DNA of 64,000 nt. It comes from Streptomyces sp. NBC_01445. GTDB taxonomy: Bacteria > Actinomycetota > Actinomycetes > Streptomycetales > Streptomycetaceae. Positions 17,262-27,173 of the stretch are shown in pieces. Numbering within the stretch: the stretch's first letter is position 1; every line of letters begins with the position of its first letter. The position numbers and the translations under genes were made by a program. The stretch lies in the NCBI RefSeq assembly GCF_035918235.1, contig NZ_CP109485.1:9889001-9953000 (forward strand), given 5' to 3'. The notes beneath the pieces are model-generated. The model was given only the letters and a program-made list of their open reading frames with translations. It ran no database searches and was not told the origin of the DNA.

Positions 17262-18656
17262 GTGTCCGCAGTACCCCAGAGCGCCGTCAACGGCGCCGTG
17301 CAGCACCCCCCGGCCGTCGAGTCCGCCATCAAGAAGATCTTCAAGCGCGTCATACCGCTGTTCTTCATCATGTTCGTCGTGAACTACATGGACCGGGTCA
17401 ACATCGGCTTCGCCAAGGACGAACTGAGCGCCGACACCGGTCTGTCGGCGGCCGCGTTCGGTGTCGGTGCGGGCATCTTCTTCATCGCTTACGCGATCTT
17501 CGAAGTGCCCTCCAACATCCTTATGGAGCGATTCGGCGCACGGATCTGGCTCACCCGGATCATGATCAGCTGGGGGGTCGTGGCCACCGCCATGGCCTTC
17601 GTGAACAGCGCCGAGATGTTCTACGTGCTGCGCTTTCTCCTCGGCGTCGCGGAAGCGGGCTTCTTCCCCGCAGTCATCTACTACTTCTCCCGCTGGCTCC
17701 CCGACTCCCACCGCGGCCGCGCCACCTCCATCTTCCTCATGGGCTCCGGCACGGCGACCGTCATCGTCGGCCCGATCTCCGGCGCGCTCATGGAGATGCA
17801 CGGCCTCCTCGGTCACGCCGGCTGGCAGTGGATGTTCTTCATCGAGGGCCTCTTCTCGGTCGCTCTCGGCTTCGTCGTCTACCGCTTCCTGGACAACAGC
17901 ATCGAGAGCGCCGACTGGCTCACCGACGAGGAGAAGCAGGGCCTCGTAGCCACGATCGACGCCGAACAGGCCGCCCGCGAAAGCAAGCGCGGCACCGCGA
18001 AGGTCTCCCGCTGGAAGCTGCTCGCCGACCCCCAGATGCTGCTCTTCCTCTGGATCTACTTCGCGATCAACGTCGCCCTGTACGCGGTGACGTTCTGGCT
18101 CCCCTCGATCGTCGACGACGTCGGCGACCTCTCCGAGTTCCAGGTCGGCCTCCTCACCTCCGTCCCCTGGCTGTTCGCGATCGCCGCCGTCTGGGTTTCC
18201 GGCCGGATCTCCGACCGCATGGGCAAGCGTCGTCCCCTGCTGATCACGCTGCTGCTCATCGGCAGCCTCGGCACACTCCTCGCCGTCTACGTCTCGCCGT
18301 GGCTCGGCCTCGGCGCCCTCTGCATCGCCGCGGTCGGCTTCAAGCCCGCTTCCCCCATCTTCTGGACCATTCCGCAGAACTACCTGGATGCCCGCGCCGC
18401 TGCCCCGGGCATCGCGCTCATCAACTCCATCGGCAACCTGGGCGGCTTCGTCGCCCCGACCGCCTTCGGCATCCTGGAGACCACGACGGGTTCCACCAAG
18501 GGGGGCCTGGTCGGCCTGACCGTGGTCGGAATCCTGGCCGCACTCAGCGTCCTTCTCGTACGAGGAGGTGGCAGGAACGACAGCGTAGGAGGCGGGGCGG
18601 TGGACTCGGCAGCCGACGCCGCGGCGGCGGCCGATCCCAAACCCGCTTCGGCCTGA
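17262..18656 (+). CDS. MFS transporter (ACS family, glucarate/aldarate type)
   Basis: A 464-residue major facilitator with 12 predicted membrane segments. The motif NYMDRVNIGFAKDEL in the first segment is typical of the anion:cation symporter family that takes up glucarate, galactarate or tartrate. A GRISDRMGKRRP loop-A motif occurs in the second half. The GTG at 17262 has CGGAG nearby. A further in-frame upstream extension is compositional noise. Third gene of the operon, 141 bp after gudD, so D-glucarate is the likely substrate (inference from context). Confidence 0.9.
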   Translation: MSAVPQSAVNGAVQHPPAVESAIKKIFKRVIPLFFIMFVVNYMDRVNIGFAKDELSADTGLSAAAFGVGAGIFFIAYAIFEVPSNILMERFGARIWLTRIMISWGVVATAMAFVNSAEMFYVLRFLLGVAEAGFFPAVIYYFSRWLPDSHRGRATSIFLMGSGTATVIVGPISGALMEMHGLLGHAGWQWMFFIEGLFSVALGFVVYRFLDNSIESADWLTDEEKQGLVATIDAEQAARESKRGTAKVSRWKLLADPQMLLFLWIYFAINVALYAVTFWLPSIVDDVGDLSEFQVGLLTSVPWLFAIAAVWVSGRISDRMGKRRPLLITLLLIGSLGTLLAVYVSPWLGLGALCIAAVGFKPASPIFWTIPQNYLDARAAAPGIALINSIGNLGGFVAPTAFGILETTTGSTKGGLVGLTVVGILAALSVLLVRGGGRNDSVGGGAVDSAADAAAAADPKPASA

Positions 18657-19622
18657 CAGCGAGCACTGGCCGCCGCATCGTTCCGAAGCCCGACTGTCCG
18701 CCTGACCGAGCAGCGCTGCGACGGGTCGGGCCAAGGGAACGCGGCTGCCGCGTCGTCTTCAGGGGCGATGACGGTGACGCGCCCAAGTGGGGTGATGGCG
18801 GCTGCCATCGCGGCGATGAGTGAACTGGAGCGCCGATGCACTGCCGCCATTTCTCGTGGACATCCACGAAACCAGGTCGAGGAACGTGCCCACTGCCTCG
18901 TTGTCCTCCCACAGCGCCGACGCGGCACTGGTGATCAAACTCTTCAGGTGCTCCGACGCGGTCACGGCCTCGGTTGCCACGGGGTGTCCCTCGTGGCCAT
19001 CGAAGTGGCGGAGGTGCGGGGGAGGGTCTCGAAGGTCGGCACGGTGGTCTCCTCCGGGCAGCACGACGGAGCCCCCGGCGGTCGCCGGTGGCTGATGCAG
19101 GGCGGTGCTCGTTGGTGGCTGCGGGTTGCTCGGAAGCTGTGTCACACCCTCGAAGCGCTGGTCAGCGCAGTGCGACAGCGGCGACACGCAGGTTCTTCCC
19201 GTGTCCCCCGCCGTTGACGGCGATGGCGGCCCGGCAGGCCGCAGACGCCCGCTGTACTCCCTGGGAGCAACAGTGCGACCCGGCTGACGAGGTCGGCGGG
19301 CGCGCCGGGGCGGCGACGGCGGCCGCGACGGTGAGCACGAACGACAGGACGCCGACGAGCGTGGCGGCAGCGGCAGTGCGATGATGGATCGTCCAGCAGA
19401 CCTCCTCGGTCGGCGCGATGGCCTGCCGTGTCTGACGACGTCACGCGGCCGTGCGTTCACGGTGGGCCCCGAAACCCACCGGCCGGAGCGCATGCCGGCG
19501 ATGCCGGGTGAGGTCGGGCACATGGCCGGTTTCGCCCCCGCGCTCACCGGCCCCCACCACGGGTCCGACAGACGTTGATCCGCGTAGCGCCAGCCTTTCC
19601 CCCACCGCGGGAGGTGTGCCGC
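18657..19622. other. Intergenic stretch without a confident gene
   Basis: Several overlapping frames are open but none has a convincing start and family. On the minus strand, 19200-19390 encodes a hydrophobic then Cys/Ala-rich stretch (LVGVLSFVLTVAAAVAAPA) that looks like a secreted-peptide relic without a start codon. At about 18830-18960 (minus) the text EHLKSLITSAASALWEDNEA looks protein-like but cannot be joined to a start. I treat this as decayed DNA. Confidence 0.4.
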
Positions 19623-20453
19623 ATGAGCTCAGCACGGCCGAGTATCACCACACACGGCAAGACCCGGTTCGACGACATCTACAATCAGCCGGATCCGCGC
19701 GCCTACTTCCACAGGCTCGGACCACTGGAGTACGAGATCCCGCAGCATGGCCAGGAAGTATTCCGTCGCGCCCGGGCCGACCGGGCAGCCGTCCACGGCA
19801 CGGACGACCCCGTCACGGTGCTTGACCTGTGCTGTTCCTACGGCATCAACGCCGCTTTGCTCAATCACGACCTCACGCTCGCCGAGCTGTACGAGCACTA
19901 CACCGGCCGCGAGGCAGAATCCCTCACCACCGCTGAACTTATCGAGGTGGACAAGGAGTTCTACGTCTCACGGCGCCGTCCGGACGCGACACCGGTCGTC
20001 GGACTCGACGCGGCGGACCAGGCCGTCCGATACGCCCTCGACGTCGGCCTGCTCGACGAGGGTTATGGCGAAAACCTGGAGCAGGCTCCGCCCGGACCAG
20101 GCCTGCAGCGCGCCGTCGGGCGTTGCGGGCTGATCACGGTCACCGGAGGCATCGGCTACATCACCAGGAGCACCTTCGAGGCGCTTCTGGAGTGTGCCGA
20201 GGTCCCGGTCTGGGTGTACGCCTTCGTCTTGCGGACCGTGCAGTATCACCCAGTGGCCGCCACTCTGAGCGCCTTCGGCCTGGCCACCGAGACGGACCCG
20301 GCGCAGACCTATCCGCAGCGCCTGTTCACCGGTCCGGCGGAACAGCGATACGCCATCGAGCAGGCGCGTCTCGCGGGTCACGACCCGAACGGGCTGGAGA
20401 CCGCGGGCCGGTACCACACCCAGCTGTACCGGTCCCGACCCCGCACGGTCTGA
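19623..20453 (+). CDS. Class I methyltransferase-like protein
   Basis: A 276-residue cytoplasmic protein. TVLDLCCSYGINAALLNHDL resembles motif I of SAM-dependent methyltransferases (acidic residue, then a Gly-containing loop), and RCGLITVTGGIGYITRSTFE may form the later strand and substrate lid. The usual GxGxG is reduced to CCSYG, so activity is uncertain. The ATG has GGAGGTG seven bases upstream. A palindromic hairpin follows the stop. No partner gene is obvious. It could be a stand-alone small-molecule methyltransferase or a divergent, catalytically altered member. Confidence 0.8.
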   Translation: MSSARPSITTHGKTRFDDIYNQPDPRAYFHRLGPLEYEIPQHGQEVFRRARADRAAVHGTDDPVTVLDLCCSYGINAALLNHDLTLAELYEHYTGREAESLTTAELIEVDKEFYVSRRRPDATPVVGLDAADQAVRYALDVGLLDEGYGENLEQAPPGPGLQRAVGRCGLITVTGGIGYITRSTFEALLECAEVPVWVYAFVLRTVQYHPVAATLSAFGLATETDPAQTYPQRLFTGPAEQRYAIEQARLAGHDPNGLETAGRYHTQLYRSRPRTV

Positions 20454-20456
20454 GGG

Positions 20457-20492
20457 CCTTCGGCGCCTCCGGCCGGCCGGAGGCGCCAAAGG
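20457..20492 (+). terminator. Terminator hairpin after the methyltransferase-like gene
   Basis: GGCGCCTCCGGCC (20462-20474) pairs exactly with GGCCGGAGGCGCC (20475-20487), and flanking CCTT/AAGG extends the stem. It begins 3-4 bases after the stop at 20453. Confidence 0.7.
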
Positions 20493-20619
20493 CGATCACT
20501 AGGCCTCCACGTCATGACCAGTGATCTCGGATCCACCTGCTCGTGCTGTGACGTCTACCGCCCTGAGCCGCTGATGAACCACACGGCCGAGCCCCCGGCC
20601 CTCGCCGGCGACGGGCGGC

Positions 20620-21228
20620 CGTGATGGACGACGCACGTGTGTCCAGCGCGAGCGCGCGCTTGGCCTCGTCCTCGGGGATGTCGACCGCCGGCGGGGCCAG
20701 CTCGGAGGAGCGGATCTCGTGGGGCCACCGCATCGAATGCAGCACAATCGCCGCGGTTCCCCTGATGCGGAGCAGGCCGAGGCGCTCCCGCCCGCGCCAC
20801 GCGAACCTGGCCACGGCCGCCTTACTGTTCCGCTCGAGCACCCACCGAAGGAGCGTGTACGGCTTGACGGCTACCTGGCCGCCGGGTTCGAGGTAGTGGC
20901 GCTCGCCGATCCGGATGGGGTCGATGTCGCTGTACGGCACGAAAGAAACGATCTCGATCGCCTTCGCCGTGGGCAGGGGCAGGTCGGCGAGGTCCTCGTC
21001 AGCGATCGCGATGATCGTGTCCCTCGAGATCTCATCCCCTTTACCGATCTCCTCGGCGCCGATCTCGCGCTCCTCGATCTCTCAGAACTTTTTGGTGCGC
21101 ACTCTGGCCATGTCGTCCAGGTGGTGCCGACGGAGACGCACGCTGTGATCCTCCGTGGCTGCGGTCACCTTGATAGGGATCGTGACCAGGCCAAAGCCGA
21201 TGGCGCCGGACCAGACAGCGTGCGGCAT
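20620..21228 (-). pseudogene. ku: Broken Ku (NHEJ DNA-end binding) gene, copy 1
   Basis: The start MPHAVWSGAIGFGLVTIPIK is a perfect Ku N-terminus (ATG 21228). Translation reaches DMARVRTKKF and then hits an in-frame TGA at 21084-21082, where Ku proteins carry a Cys (KxCEIE). The same frame then continues with good Ku sequence (EIEEREIGAEEIGKGDEISR to KRALALDT) until about 20620, where homology is lost and the C-terminal third is absent. So there are two independent lesions: a nonsense change (TGC to TGA is the simplest) and a C-terminal replacement. It cannot make functional Ku. Confidence 0.9.
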
Positions 21229-21564
21229 GAGGGACCTTCGATACGTGCCCCGGGACCTCCTGCGGGGTCTCAAATTTCGTGTCGGAATCTCACGGCTGGT
21301 GCCGGAGGGAAGTCGGATCCTGCGTGGGGCTGAGCCATGCAGGTCGGGCCTGTACCGTGTTCGCGTTCTCGCGCCGACGCTTGGGAAGGCCGAGCGGCCT
21401 CGCCGGGAACAGCCGGTCCGGGCGGCGCTGTTGCATCGACCGAGGGACCGGCGTCGCGCGGGTGGGAACAAGGTCATCCGCCCCGACAGGATCCGGGCCC
21501 TCGGGATCGCGGTACGCCCGCCGCGCGCTCGGACCAAGACGTATTTCTGCAGGAGGAATGTTTC

Positions 21565-22398
21565 ATGGCTGACCGGCCCTTGACGCTCATGGCAGTGCAC
21601 GCCCACCCCGACGACGAGGCCACCGGAACCGGAGGGGTCCTCGCGCGGTATGCGGCGGAGGGCATCCGCACGGTTCTCGTGACGTGTACTGACGGCGGTT
21701 GCGGTGACGGACCGGGGGGTGCCAAGCCGGGCGATCCCGGGCACGATCCGGCGGCCGTCGCCTTGATGCGCCGTCAAGAACTTGAGGCTAGCTGTGACGT
21801 CCTGAAGGTCAGTGATCTGGAGATGCTGGACTTTGCCGACTCCGGGATGATGGGCTGGCCGAGTAACGACGCCCCCGGATCCTTCTGGCAGACCCCCGTG
21901 GAGGAAGGCGCCGCCCGACTCGCGGAACTCATGCGGCACTACCGGCCCGATGTGGTCGTCACCTACGACGAGAACGGCTTCTACGGCCACCCCGACCACA
22001 TCCAGGCCCACCGCATCACGATGGCGGCGCTGGAGATGACCGCGCTGACACCGAAGGTGTACTGGACGACGATGCCCCGCTCGATGATGCAGCGGTTCGG
22101 GGAGACCGTGCGCGAGTTCCATGAGGACATGCCGGAGCCGGATCCTGCGGAGGCCGCCGCGATGGCCGAGATCGGCCTGCCCGACGATGAGATCACCACG
22201 TGGGTGGACACCACCGCATTCAGCGGACAGAAGTTCGATGCGCTGGCCGCGCACGCCAGTCAGGGCGAGAACATATTCTTTCTCAAGATGGGCAAGGAGA
22301 GGTTCGGCGAGTTGATGGGCATGGAGACCTTCGTACGTGTCCAGGACGCCACTGGGGCGGCCGTACCCGAGAACGATCTCTTCGCCGGACTGCGCTGA
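21565..22398 (+). CDS. PIG-L family deacetylase (Mca/MshB-like)
   Basis: A 277-residue LmbE/PIG-L zinc hydrolase. The metal motif AVHAHPDDEATGTGG is at residues 10-24 and the third ligand is in GFYGHPDHIQAHR. The family removes N-acetyl groups or cleaves amides of glucosaminyl compounds. In actinomycetes the nearest functional relatives are mycothiol deacetylase (MshB) and mycothiol S-conjugate amidase (Mca). MYCOTHIOL relevance here is inference. AGGAGG sits upstream of ATG 21565. It stands alone, in a neighbourhood with stress genes. Confidence 0.9.
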   Translation: MADRPLTLMAVHAHPDDEATGTGGVLARYAAEGIRTVLVTCTDGGCGDGPGGAKPGDPGHDPAAVALMRRQELEASCDVLKVSDLEMLDFADSGMMGWPSNDAPGSFWQTPVEEGAARLAELMRHYRPDVVVTYDENGFYGHPDHIQAHRITMAALEMTALTPKVYWTTMPRSMMQRFGETVREFHEDMPEPDPAEAAAMAEIGLPDDEITTWVDTTAFSGQKFDALAAHASQGENIFFLKMGKERFGELMGMETFVRVQDATGAAVPENDLFAGLR

Positions 22399-22502
22399 TC
22401 CGACCGTCCGACCGAGGCCTGGGAAAGATCATCGGCCGCACGGCGCTGTCGAGCGGGTCACATACCCCGAGGCTTGTCCACGCGGGTTCCGCTCCGGCAG
22501 CG

Positions 22503-22700
22503 ATGATGAGGCGCACGGCGATCAAGAGGCAGAACTTCGGTCTGACCTGGACCGACGCGGACGCCGTTCCCCGCGCTTCCGTGGTCAGCTACAACAAGGC
22601 CAGCGCCGAGCAGCGTCAGACCGAACTCGAGGCGGCCGGGTCCACGCAGGTCCGCATCGTCGAGACGAAGCCCGGGCAGGTCCTCGCCGCGCAGACCTGA
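22503..22700 (+). CDS. Small conserved-looking protein, unknown
   Basis: A 65-residue, charged and soluble protein (MMRRTAIKRQNFGLTWTDAD... ending VETKPGQVLAAQT). Codon third positions are GC-rich and the sequence is protein-like. A start at 22503 or 22506 is possible, and neither has a strong ribosome site. It ends before a strong hairpin at 22781. No family is recognised. Confidence 0.5.
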   Translation: MMRRTAIKRQNFGLTWTDADAVPRASVVSYNKASAEQRQTELEAAGSTQVRIVETKPGQVLAAQT

Positions 22701-22780
22701 CGCTCACCCCGCCGGGCCGGCCTGGGCAGTCGTGTGGCCCGGCGCCTTCACGGAAAAGGGTCGGGCCACAGACCGGCTGT

Positions 22781-22813
22781 GTATGCAGGCCACCGAGTTG
22801 GTGGCCTGCATAC
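22781..22813 (+). terminator. Terminator hairpin
   Basis: A perfect 14-bp stem (GTATGCAGGCCACC / GGTGGCCTGCATAC) with a 5-base GAGTT loop, 80 bp after the small 65-residue gene. Confidence 0.75.
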
Positions 22814-23402
22814 CCGCTTGGTCGATCTGGTCTCTGAGCCGCTGAGCTCTGGCCTTCAGCCGCGCCCACTGCTCCGTGTCGGTGGCTCGATCAGCTGCTT
22901 GACCAGGTCGTGGGCCTTGCGGCGCATGACCTGGATGCGGTCACCGGCGTCGCTCGAACCGCCCACAGTCGCTCCTCCTGGGGCGCCTGCACAACAATCC
23001 GTATCAGCAGAGCAACGCTCAGACGTTCCGGCAGCTTGAGGGCGACGGGCTCGCCTCATCAGCACCATCCCATCCCGGACGCCGAGCCTCTCACCGGAGC
23101 GGCCTTCCTCTGGGGGGCCTCGCCGCCCGCACCGGAGCGACCCTCGCCACGACCCACTGGGACACTGGCTCCGTCCTGGTTGCGCCCACCCCCCTTGCCG
23201 GCCGCGGCCTCCTCACCGATGGCTGTCCGAGCGCCCCTTTGGCTACGCGCTCCTGATCGCGGCGCTTGGAAACGTATGGGTGTCGCGGTGCCGCGCGGTG
23301 CTGTCGGATCGTGGACACGGGGTTGCGGGAGCAGCATGGAAGGGAAGGCCTCAACCAGCACGCGTCCTGAGTGGGCTTGCGCTGAGGAGGGAGCTCTCCA
23401 GG
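22814..23402. other. Intergenic, no confident gene
   Basis: About 590 bp between the hairpin and the phosphatase gene. All frames are short or lack a start with ribosome site. It must contain the phosphatase promoter, but I see no clear -35/-10 pair. Confidence 0.4.
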
Positions 23403-25493
23403 ATGGATGTCCATGAGCCGCGCCCGGAGCGGGAGGGGGACGGCGGGGCGGGGCCGGCGCCGCCGGGAGGGTTGCTCGATCTGCTCAGCGTGGCTGCGGT
23501 CGTTCTGGACGCCAGTGGGCGGATCGTGTTCTGGAGCCCGCAGGCCGATGAGGTGTTCGGGTACACGGCTGAGGAGGCTCTGGGCCGGTACGCGGCGAGG
23601 CTGCTGGTCCACGAGGAGCAGCGGGACCTGGTGGTCAGGCTGTTCGCCGAGGTGATGGGGACCGGCGAGAGCTGGGCGGGCGCGTTCCCGATCCGGTACA
23701 AGGACGGCAGCACGCGCCTGGTGGAGTTCCGCAACATGCGCCTGGTGGACGACCTCGGCGACATCTACGCCTTGGGCATCGCTGCAGATCAGAGCACCTT
23801 GCAGCGGATGGAGACTGACCTGGCCCTGTCACAGCGCCTGATCTCGCAGGCTCCCATCGGCATCGCCCTGCTGGACACGGACCTGCGCTATGTGCTGGTC
23901 AACCCGGAGCTGGAGCGCATCAATGGTCTGTCGGCGGCCGATCACTTCGGCCGGCGCCCGCATGACATCCTTACGTCCCTCGACGTCGACTCGATCGAGT
24001 CCGCGATGCGCCGGGCGCTGCTCACCGGCGCTCCCCTGATCGACCAGCACACCGTCGGCCGCACCCGCGCCGATCCGGACCATGATCACGCTTGGTCGGT
24101 GTCGCACTACCGGCTCGAAGACGCCAGCGGGCGGGTGATCGGTGTGGCGAACTCGGTCATCGACGTCAGCGAACGCCACCGGGCAGCTGCCGAGGCGGAC
24201 CGGGCCCGGCGCCGCCTGACCATGATCGCCGACGCGTCCGCCCGTGTAGGCACGACCCTGGAGAGTGAACACATCGCCCAGGAACTGGTGGGGGTAGCGG
24301 TGCCGGACCTGGCCGACGTGGCGTCGGTCGATGTCCTTGACGCCGCTCTGGACCTGCGCCGCTCCTCTCCCTCCGAGGGCCCGGAGCTGTTTCGCTCGCT
24401 TGCCGTGGCCTCGGCCTATGCCACTCCAGCCGCGGGTGCCATGCAGACCGTCGACCGCGCCCCGTACGGCGCCGACCGGCTGATCACCCAATGCGTTCAC
24501 ACCGGACGGCCCGTCGTCGTCACCCACGCCGGACAGAAGGATCTGGAGCGCATCGCCCTCGGCACCGACAACGCGGCAGTCCTCGCCCAAGCAGGCATGC
24601 ACTCCTACCTCGCGGTCCCGCTGATCGCCCGCAACGAGGTCCTCGGCGCATTTGCCTTGCTGCGGGCCCGTAACCAGCTCCCGTTCGACGAAGACGACGT
24701 ACTGCTTGCCGTAGAGCTGGCCGCCCGCGCCGGCGTCGCCATCGACAACGCCCGCTTGTACCAGAGCGTCCGCAACACCGCCGAAACCCTCCAGCGAAGC
24801 CTCCTGCCCGGCGAACTCCCGCAGCCCACCGGCCTGAATGTCGCCTCCCTCTACCAACCCGCACAGGCATACAGCGAGGTCGGAGGCGACTGGTACGACG
24901 TCATCCCCCTTGCGGGCGACAAGACCGCTCTGGTGATCGGTGACGTCATGGGCAACGGCATCGACGCTGCGGCCACCATGGGCCGCCTGCGCACCGCCAC
25001 ATCTGCGTTCGCCGACCTCGACCTGGCTCCCACCGAGGTCCTGCGGCACCTCGACAAGATCACCTGCGGGGTCGAGCACTACATCGCCACCTGCATCTAC
25101 GCCACCTACGACCCGCACACCCACCGGTGTCACATCGCGAACGCCGGACACCTCCCGCCCGTCCTCGCCTCACCCGGAAGGCACCCTCAACTCCTCGAGC
25201 TGCCCCCTGGGGCACCCCTCGGTGTCGGCGGTGTCCCCTTCCACACCACCGCGTTCGACCTGAACCTTGACGACCGACTCGTCCTCTACACCGACGGCCT
25301 CGTCGAAACCCGCCACCAACCCATCGACGAGCGCCTGAACGCTCTCCTGCAGACTCTGGACGAACCCCGCAGACCACTCGACGAAACCTGCCGGTGGCTC
25401 CTTGACGCCCTGCGCGACCCGGACGACCACGACGACGTTGCCCTCCTCATCGCGCAAGCCACATCCGTGGTCTCCCCACCCCACCCCACCTGA
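23403..25493 (+). CDS. PAS-PAS-GAF-SpoIIE (PP2C) phosphatase
   Basis: A 696-residue signalling phosphatase. PAS domain 1 spans about residues 27-135 (LLDLLSVAAVVLDASGRIVF), PAS 2 about 145-260 (ISQAPIGIALLDTDLRYVLV) and GAF about 290-450 (including SYLAVPLIARNEVLGAFALL). The PP2C/SpoIIE domain occupies about 480-690, with metal-binding Asp in SEVGGDWYDVI and IGDVMGNGIDAAATMG, YTDGLVE and DDVALLI. Such proteins dephosphorylate anti-sigma-factor antagonists in response to signals. There is no membrane segment, so it is a cytosolic sensor, perhaps of light, redox or a ligand. ATG 23403 follows GAGGGAGC. No anti-sigma partner is adjacent. Confidence 0.93.
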   Translation: MDVHEPRPEREGDGGAGPAPPGGLLDLLSVAAVVLDASGRIVFWSPQADEVFGYTAEEALGRYAARLLVHEEQRDLVVRLFAEVMGTGESWAGAFPIRYKDGSTRLVEFRNMRLVDDLGDIYALGIAADQSTLQRMETDLALSQRLISQAPIGIALLDTDLRYVLVNPELERINGLSAADHFGRRPHDILTSLDVDSIESAMRRALLTGAPLIDQHTVGRTRADPDHDHAWSVSHYRLEDASGRVIGVANSVIDVSERHRAAAEADRARRRLTMIADASARVGTTLESEHIAQELVGVAVPDLADVASVDVLDAALDLRRSSPSEGPELFRSLAVASAYATPAAGAMQTVDRAPYGADRLITQCVHTGRPVVVTHAGQKDLERIALGTDNAAVLAQAGMHSYLAVPLIARNEVLGAFALLRARNQLPFDEDDVLLAVELAARAGVAIDNARLYQSVRNTAETLQRSLLPGELPQPTGLNVASLYQPAQAYSEVGGDWYDVIPLAGDKTALVIGDVMGNGIDAAATMGRLRTATSAFADLDLAPTEVLRHLDKITCGVEHYIATCIYATYDPHTHRCHIANAGHLPPVLASPGRHPQLLELPPGAPLGVGGVPFHTTAFDLNLDDRLVLYTDGLVETRHQPIDERLNALLQTLDEPRRPLDETCRWLLDALRDPDDHDDVALLIAQATSVVSPPHPT

Positions 25494-25838
25494 CCCGAGG
25501 CCCCATCCGATGCGCACGGACCGATTCCGTGGCCGTTGACTTCACTGCCCGTGGCAGGCAGTGGGGGATGGCAGTTCCGTCAGTGCGCAGCTGGCGCTGT
25601 GACCGCGTAGGTCGCCGGGTTGTGTTCAGGCCGCCGCCTGTGACTCACAGCGATACCTGGCCACTCGCAGCCGTGGATGGCCACTCCCGAGTCGGCATCG
25701 AGCGATGAGTTCCGATACGAAGAGAGGTCTTCTTGGGCGGACGTGCTCGTGAGGTGCCCGTAGAGGCGCCGCCCAGTCCTCGGATCGTGGGCACGTACGG
25801 ACTCGACCAAGCTTGATGACCGGCAAGGAGACTCCAGC
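25494..25838. other. Intergenic, no gene seen
   Basis: About 345 bp. It contains an imperfect hairpin around CACTGCCCGTGGCAGGCAGTG at 25541-25561 that may end the phosphatase transcript. Nothing else is supported. Confidence 0.35.
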
Positions 25839-26375
25839 GTGAGCGACATTGTGGTCCAGAAGATCCTCCGGCCCGAGCGCGCAGTAGCGGGCCCGTGGCT
25901 GGAGGTGATCGCCTCGAATCTCGATCACCACCGAGCGACCTTCTTGTGGAAATGCGAGGGCCTCTCGGATGCACAACTGCGGCTACGTCCTGTGCGGTCG
26001 TCGGCGTTGACCCTGCTAGGGCTCATGCGCCATCTGCAAGGGGTTGAGCGTGCCTGGTTCCAGCGGACGTTGGCCGGCACGACCCCTCGCTTCTTTCCCT
26101 ATCGGACCTACGTCACCGCTGACGGTGGCGAGTGGTACGACGAGTCGGACGCTACGACGGCCAGGGACGTCTACGAGGACTACCTGAAGGCGTGCGAGGA
26201 GTCGCGGCAGGTATTCGCGAAGGTGACCGCCGACATCGCGCGCATCGTGCCGAACCCGGAATTCGGTGACACCGATGTGCGGTTCGTCCTTGAGCACGTG
26301 ATCGAGGAGTACGCCCGCCACGTCGGCCACGCGGATCTCCTCCGCGAGGCCATCGATGGCGTCACTGGCGAGTAG
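25839..26375 (+). CDS. DinB/DUF664 family protein
   Basis: A 178-residue four-helix-bundle protein of the DinB/DUF664 group. The putative metal histidines are in LMRHLQGVERAW and EEYARHVGHADLLRE. Many actinobacterial relatives are thiol-dependent transferases, some using mycothiol. GTG 25839 follows AAGGAG with good spacing. No operon partner is seen. Exact substrate unknown. Confidence 0.88.
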   Translation: MSDIVVQKILRPERAVAGPWLEVIASNLDHHRATFLWKCEGLSDAQLRLRPVRSSALTLLGLMRHLQGVERAWFQRTLAGTTPRFFPYRTYVTADGGEWYDESDATTARDVYEDYLKACEESRQVFAKVTADIARIVPNPEFGDTDVRFVLEHVIEEYARHVGHADLLREAIDGVTGE

Positions 26376-26569
26376 CAGACCGCTGCGCGCCACGAAGCAT
26401 GCCTCAGCCCAGCAGGCGACGAATCGTGGCGAGCCTGGGACGGGCACGGGAACTTCGCCGGTCGGGCAAGGAGCTCCGTGGACCGGCCGCCGCGTGCGGG
26501 TGGGCACGTTCGGTGGACGTGCCCGTCGGTCGGCTGCGTGGTGCCCAATGCCGTCACCCGCAGGGTCCG

Positions 26570-26830
26570 TCAGTCCGGCGGCTCCATCGGGTGAGGCCGG
26601 CCCGGCTTCGGCTCCGGAGGGTCGGGCTCATCCGGGCTGGGGGGCGCGGGCGGCTCAGGTGGCGGGACGGGTGAGCCGGGCGGCGTCGGGGGATCCGGTG
26701 GGCTTGGCGGCTCGACCGGTTTCGGCCCATCGGGTGGTTCGCCGGGGTCTGGGGGCTCTGGGCGTGGCCGGGGTTCGGGCGGCGGCACGGGGGCGACGTC
26801 GGGGTCCGTTGGTACAGGCACAGTTCCCAT
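26570..26830 (-). CDS. Short proline-rich protein
   Basis: About 86 residues, consisting almost entirely of Pro with Glu, Asp and Gly (PDVAPVPPPEPRPRPEPPDP and similar). The ATG at 26830 has GGAG eight bases upstream. An upstream ATG (26872) lacks a ribosome site. The acidic polyproline composition suggests an extended linker-like or surface-binding peptide. No signal peptide or domain is seen. The function is unknown. Confidence 0.6.
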   Translation of the reverse strand: MGTVPVPTDPDVAPVPPPEPRPRPEPPDPGEPPDGPKPVEPPSPPDPPTPPGSPVPPPEPPAPPSPDEPDPPEPKPGRPHPMEPPD

Positions 26831-27173
26831 GATCACGGCTCCTACCGGCCAAGGCTGTGTACGAGTTTCCATGAGGATCGCTTTCGCGGAGCCGGCTCGC
26901 GGCCTCGCGCACCGCTCCGTCCAGGCCAATCCGGCCGCGGGCGATCATCAGCGCGAGCCGGTCGCTACCGGCGGCGAACGCAGCAGCGCACGCCGCCCAG
27001 TGCCACTGCTGGTGCCGGTGGTCACCACCATGCGGCAAGCGCCCGCGTGATGTGTCATACGGTGCGGGTTTCCCTGATCAACGCCGACAAACGGCCGTGG
27101 GACCGTGCCGTCGGGGTGGGCTGATCGTAGGGTCGAGAACAGGCAGACGAGGCTCGAGCGAGGGAGGCAACTG

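Noticed and set aside
21082..21084. TGA in the Ku gene read as selenocysteine (it replaces a Cys)
   Set aside because: No SECIS-like stem-loop is evident, and the gene also lacks its C-terminus. A nonsense mutation is far simpler.
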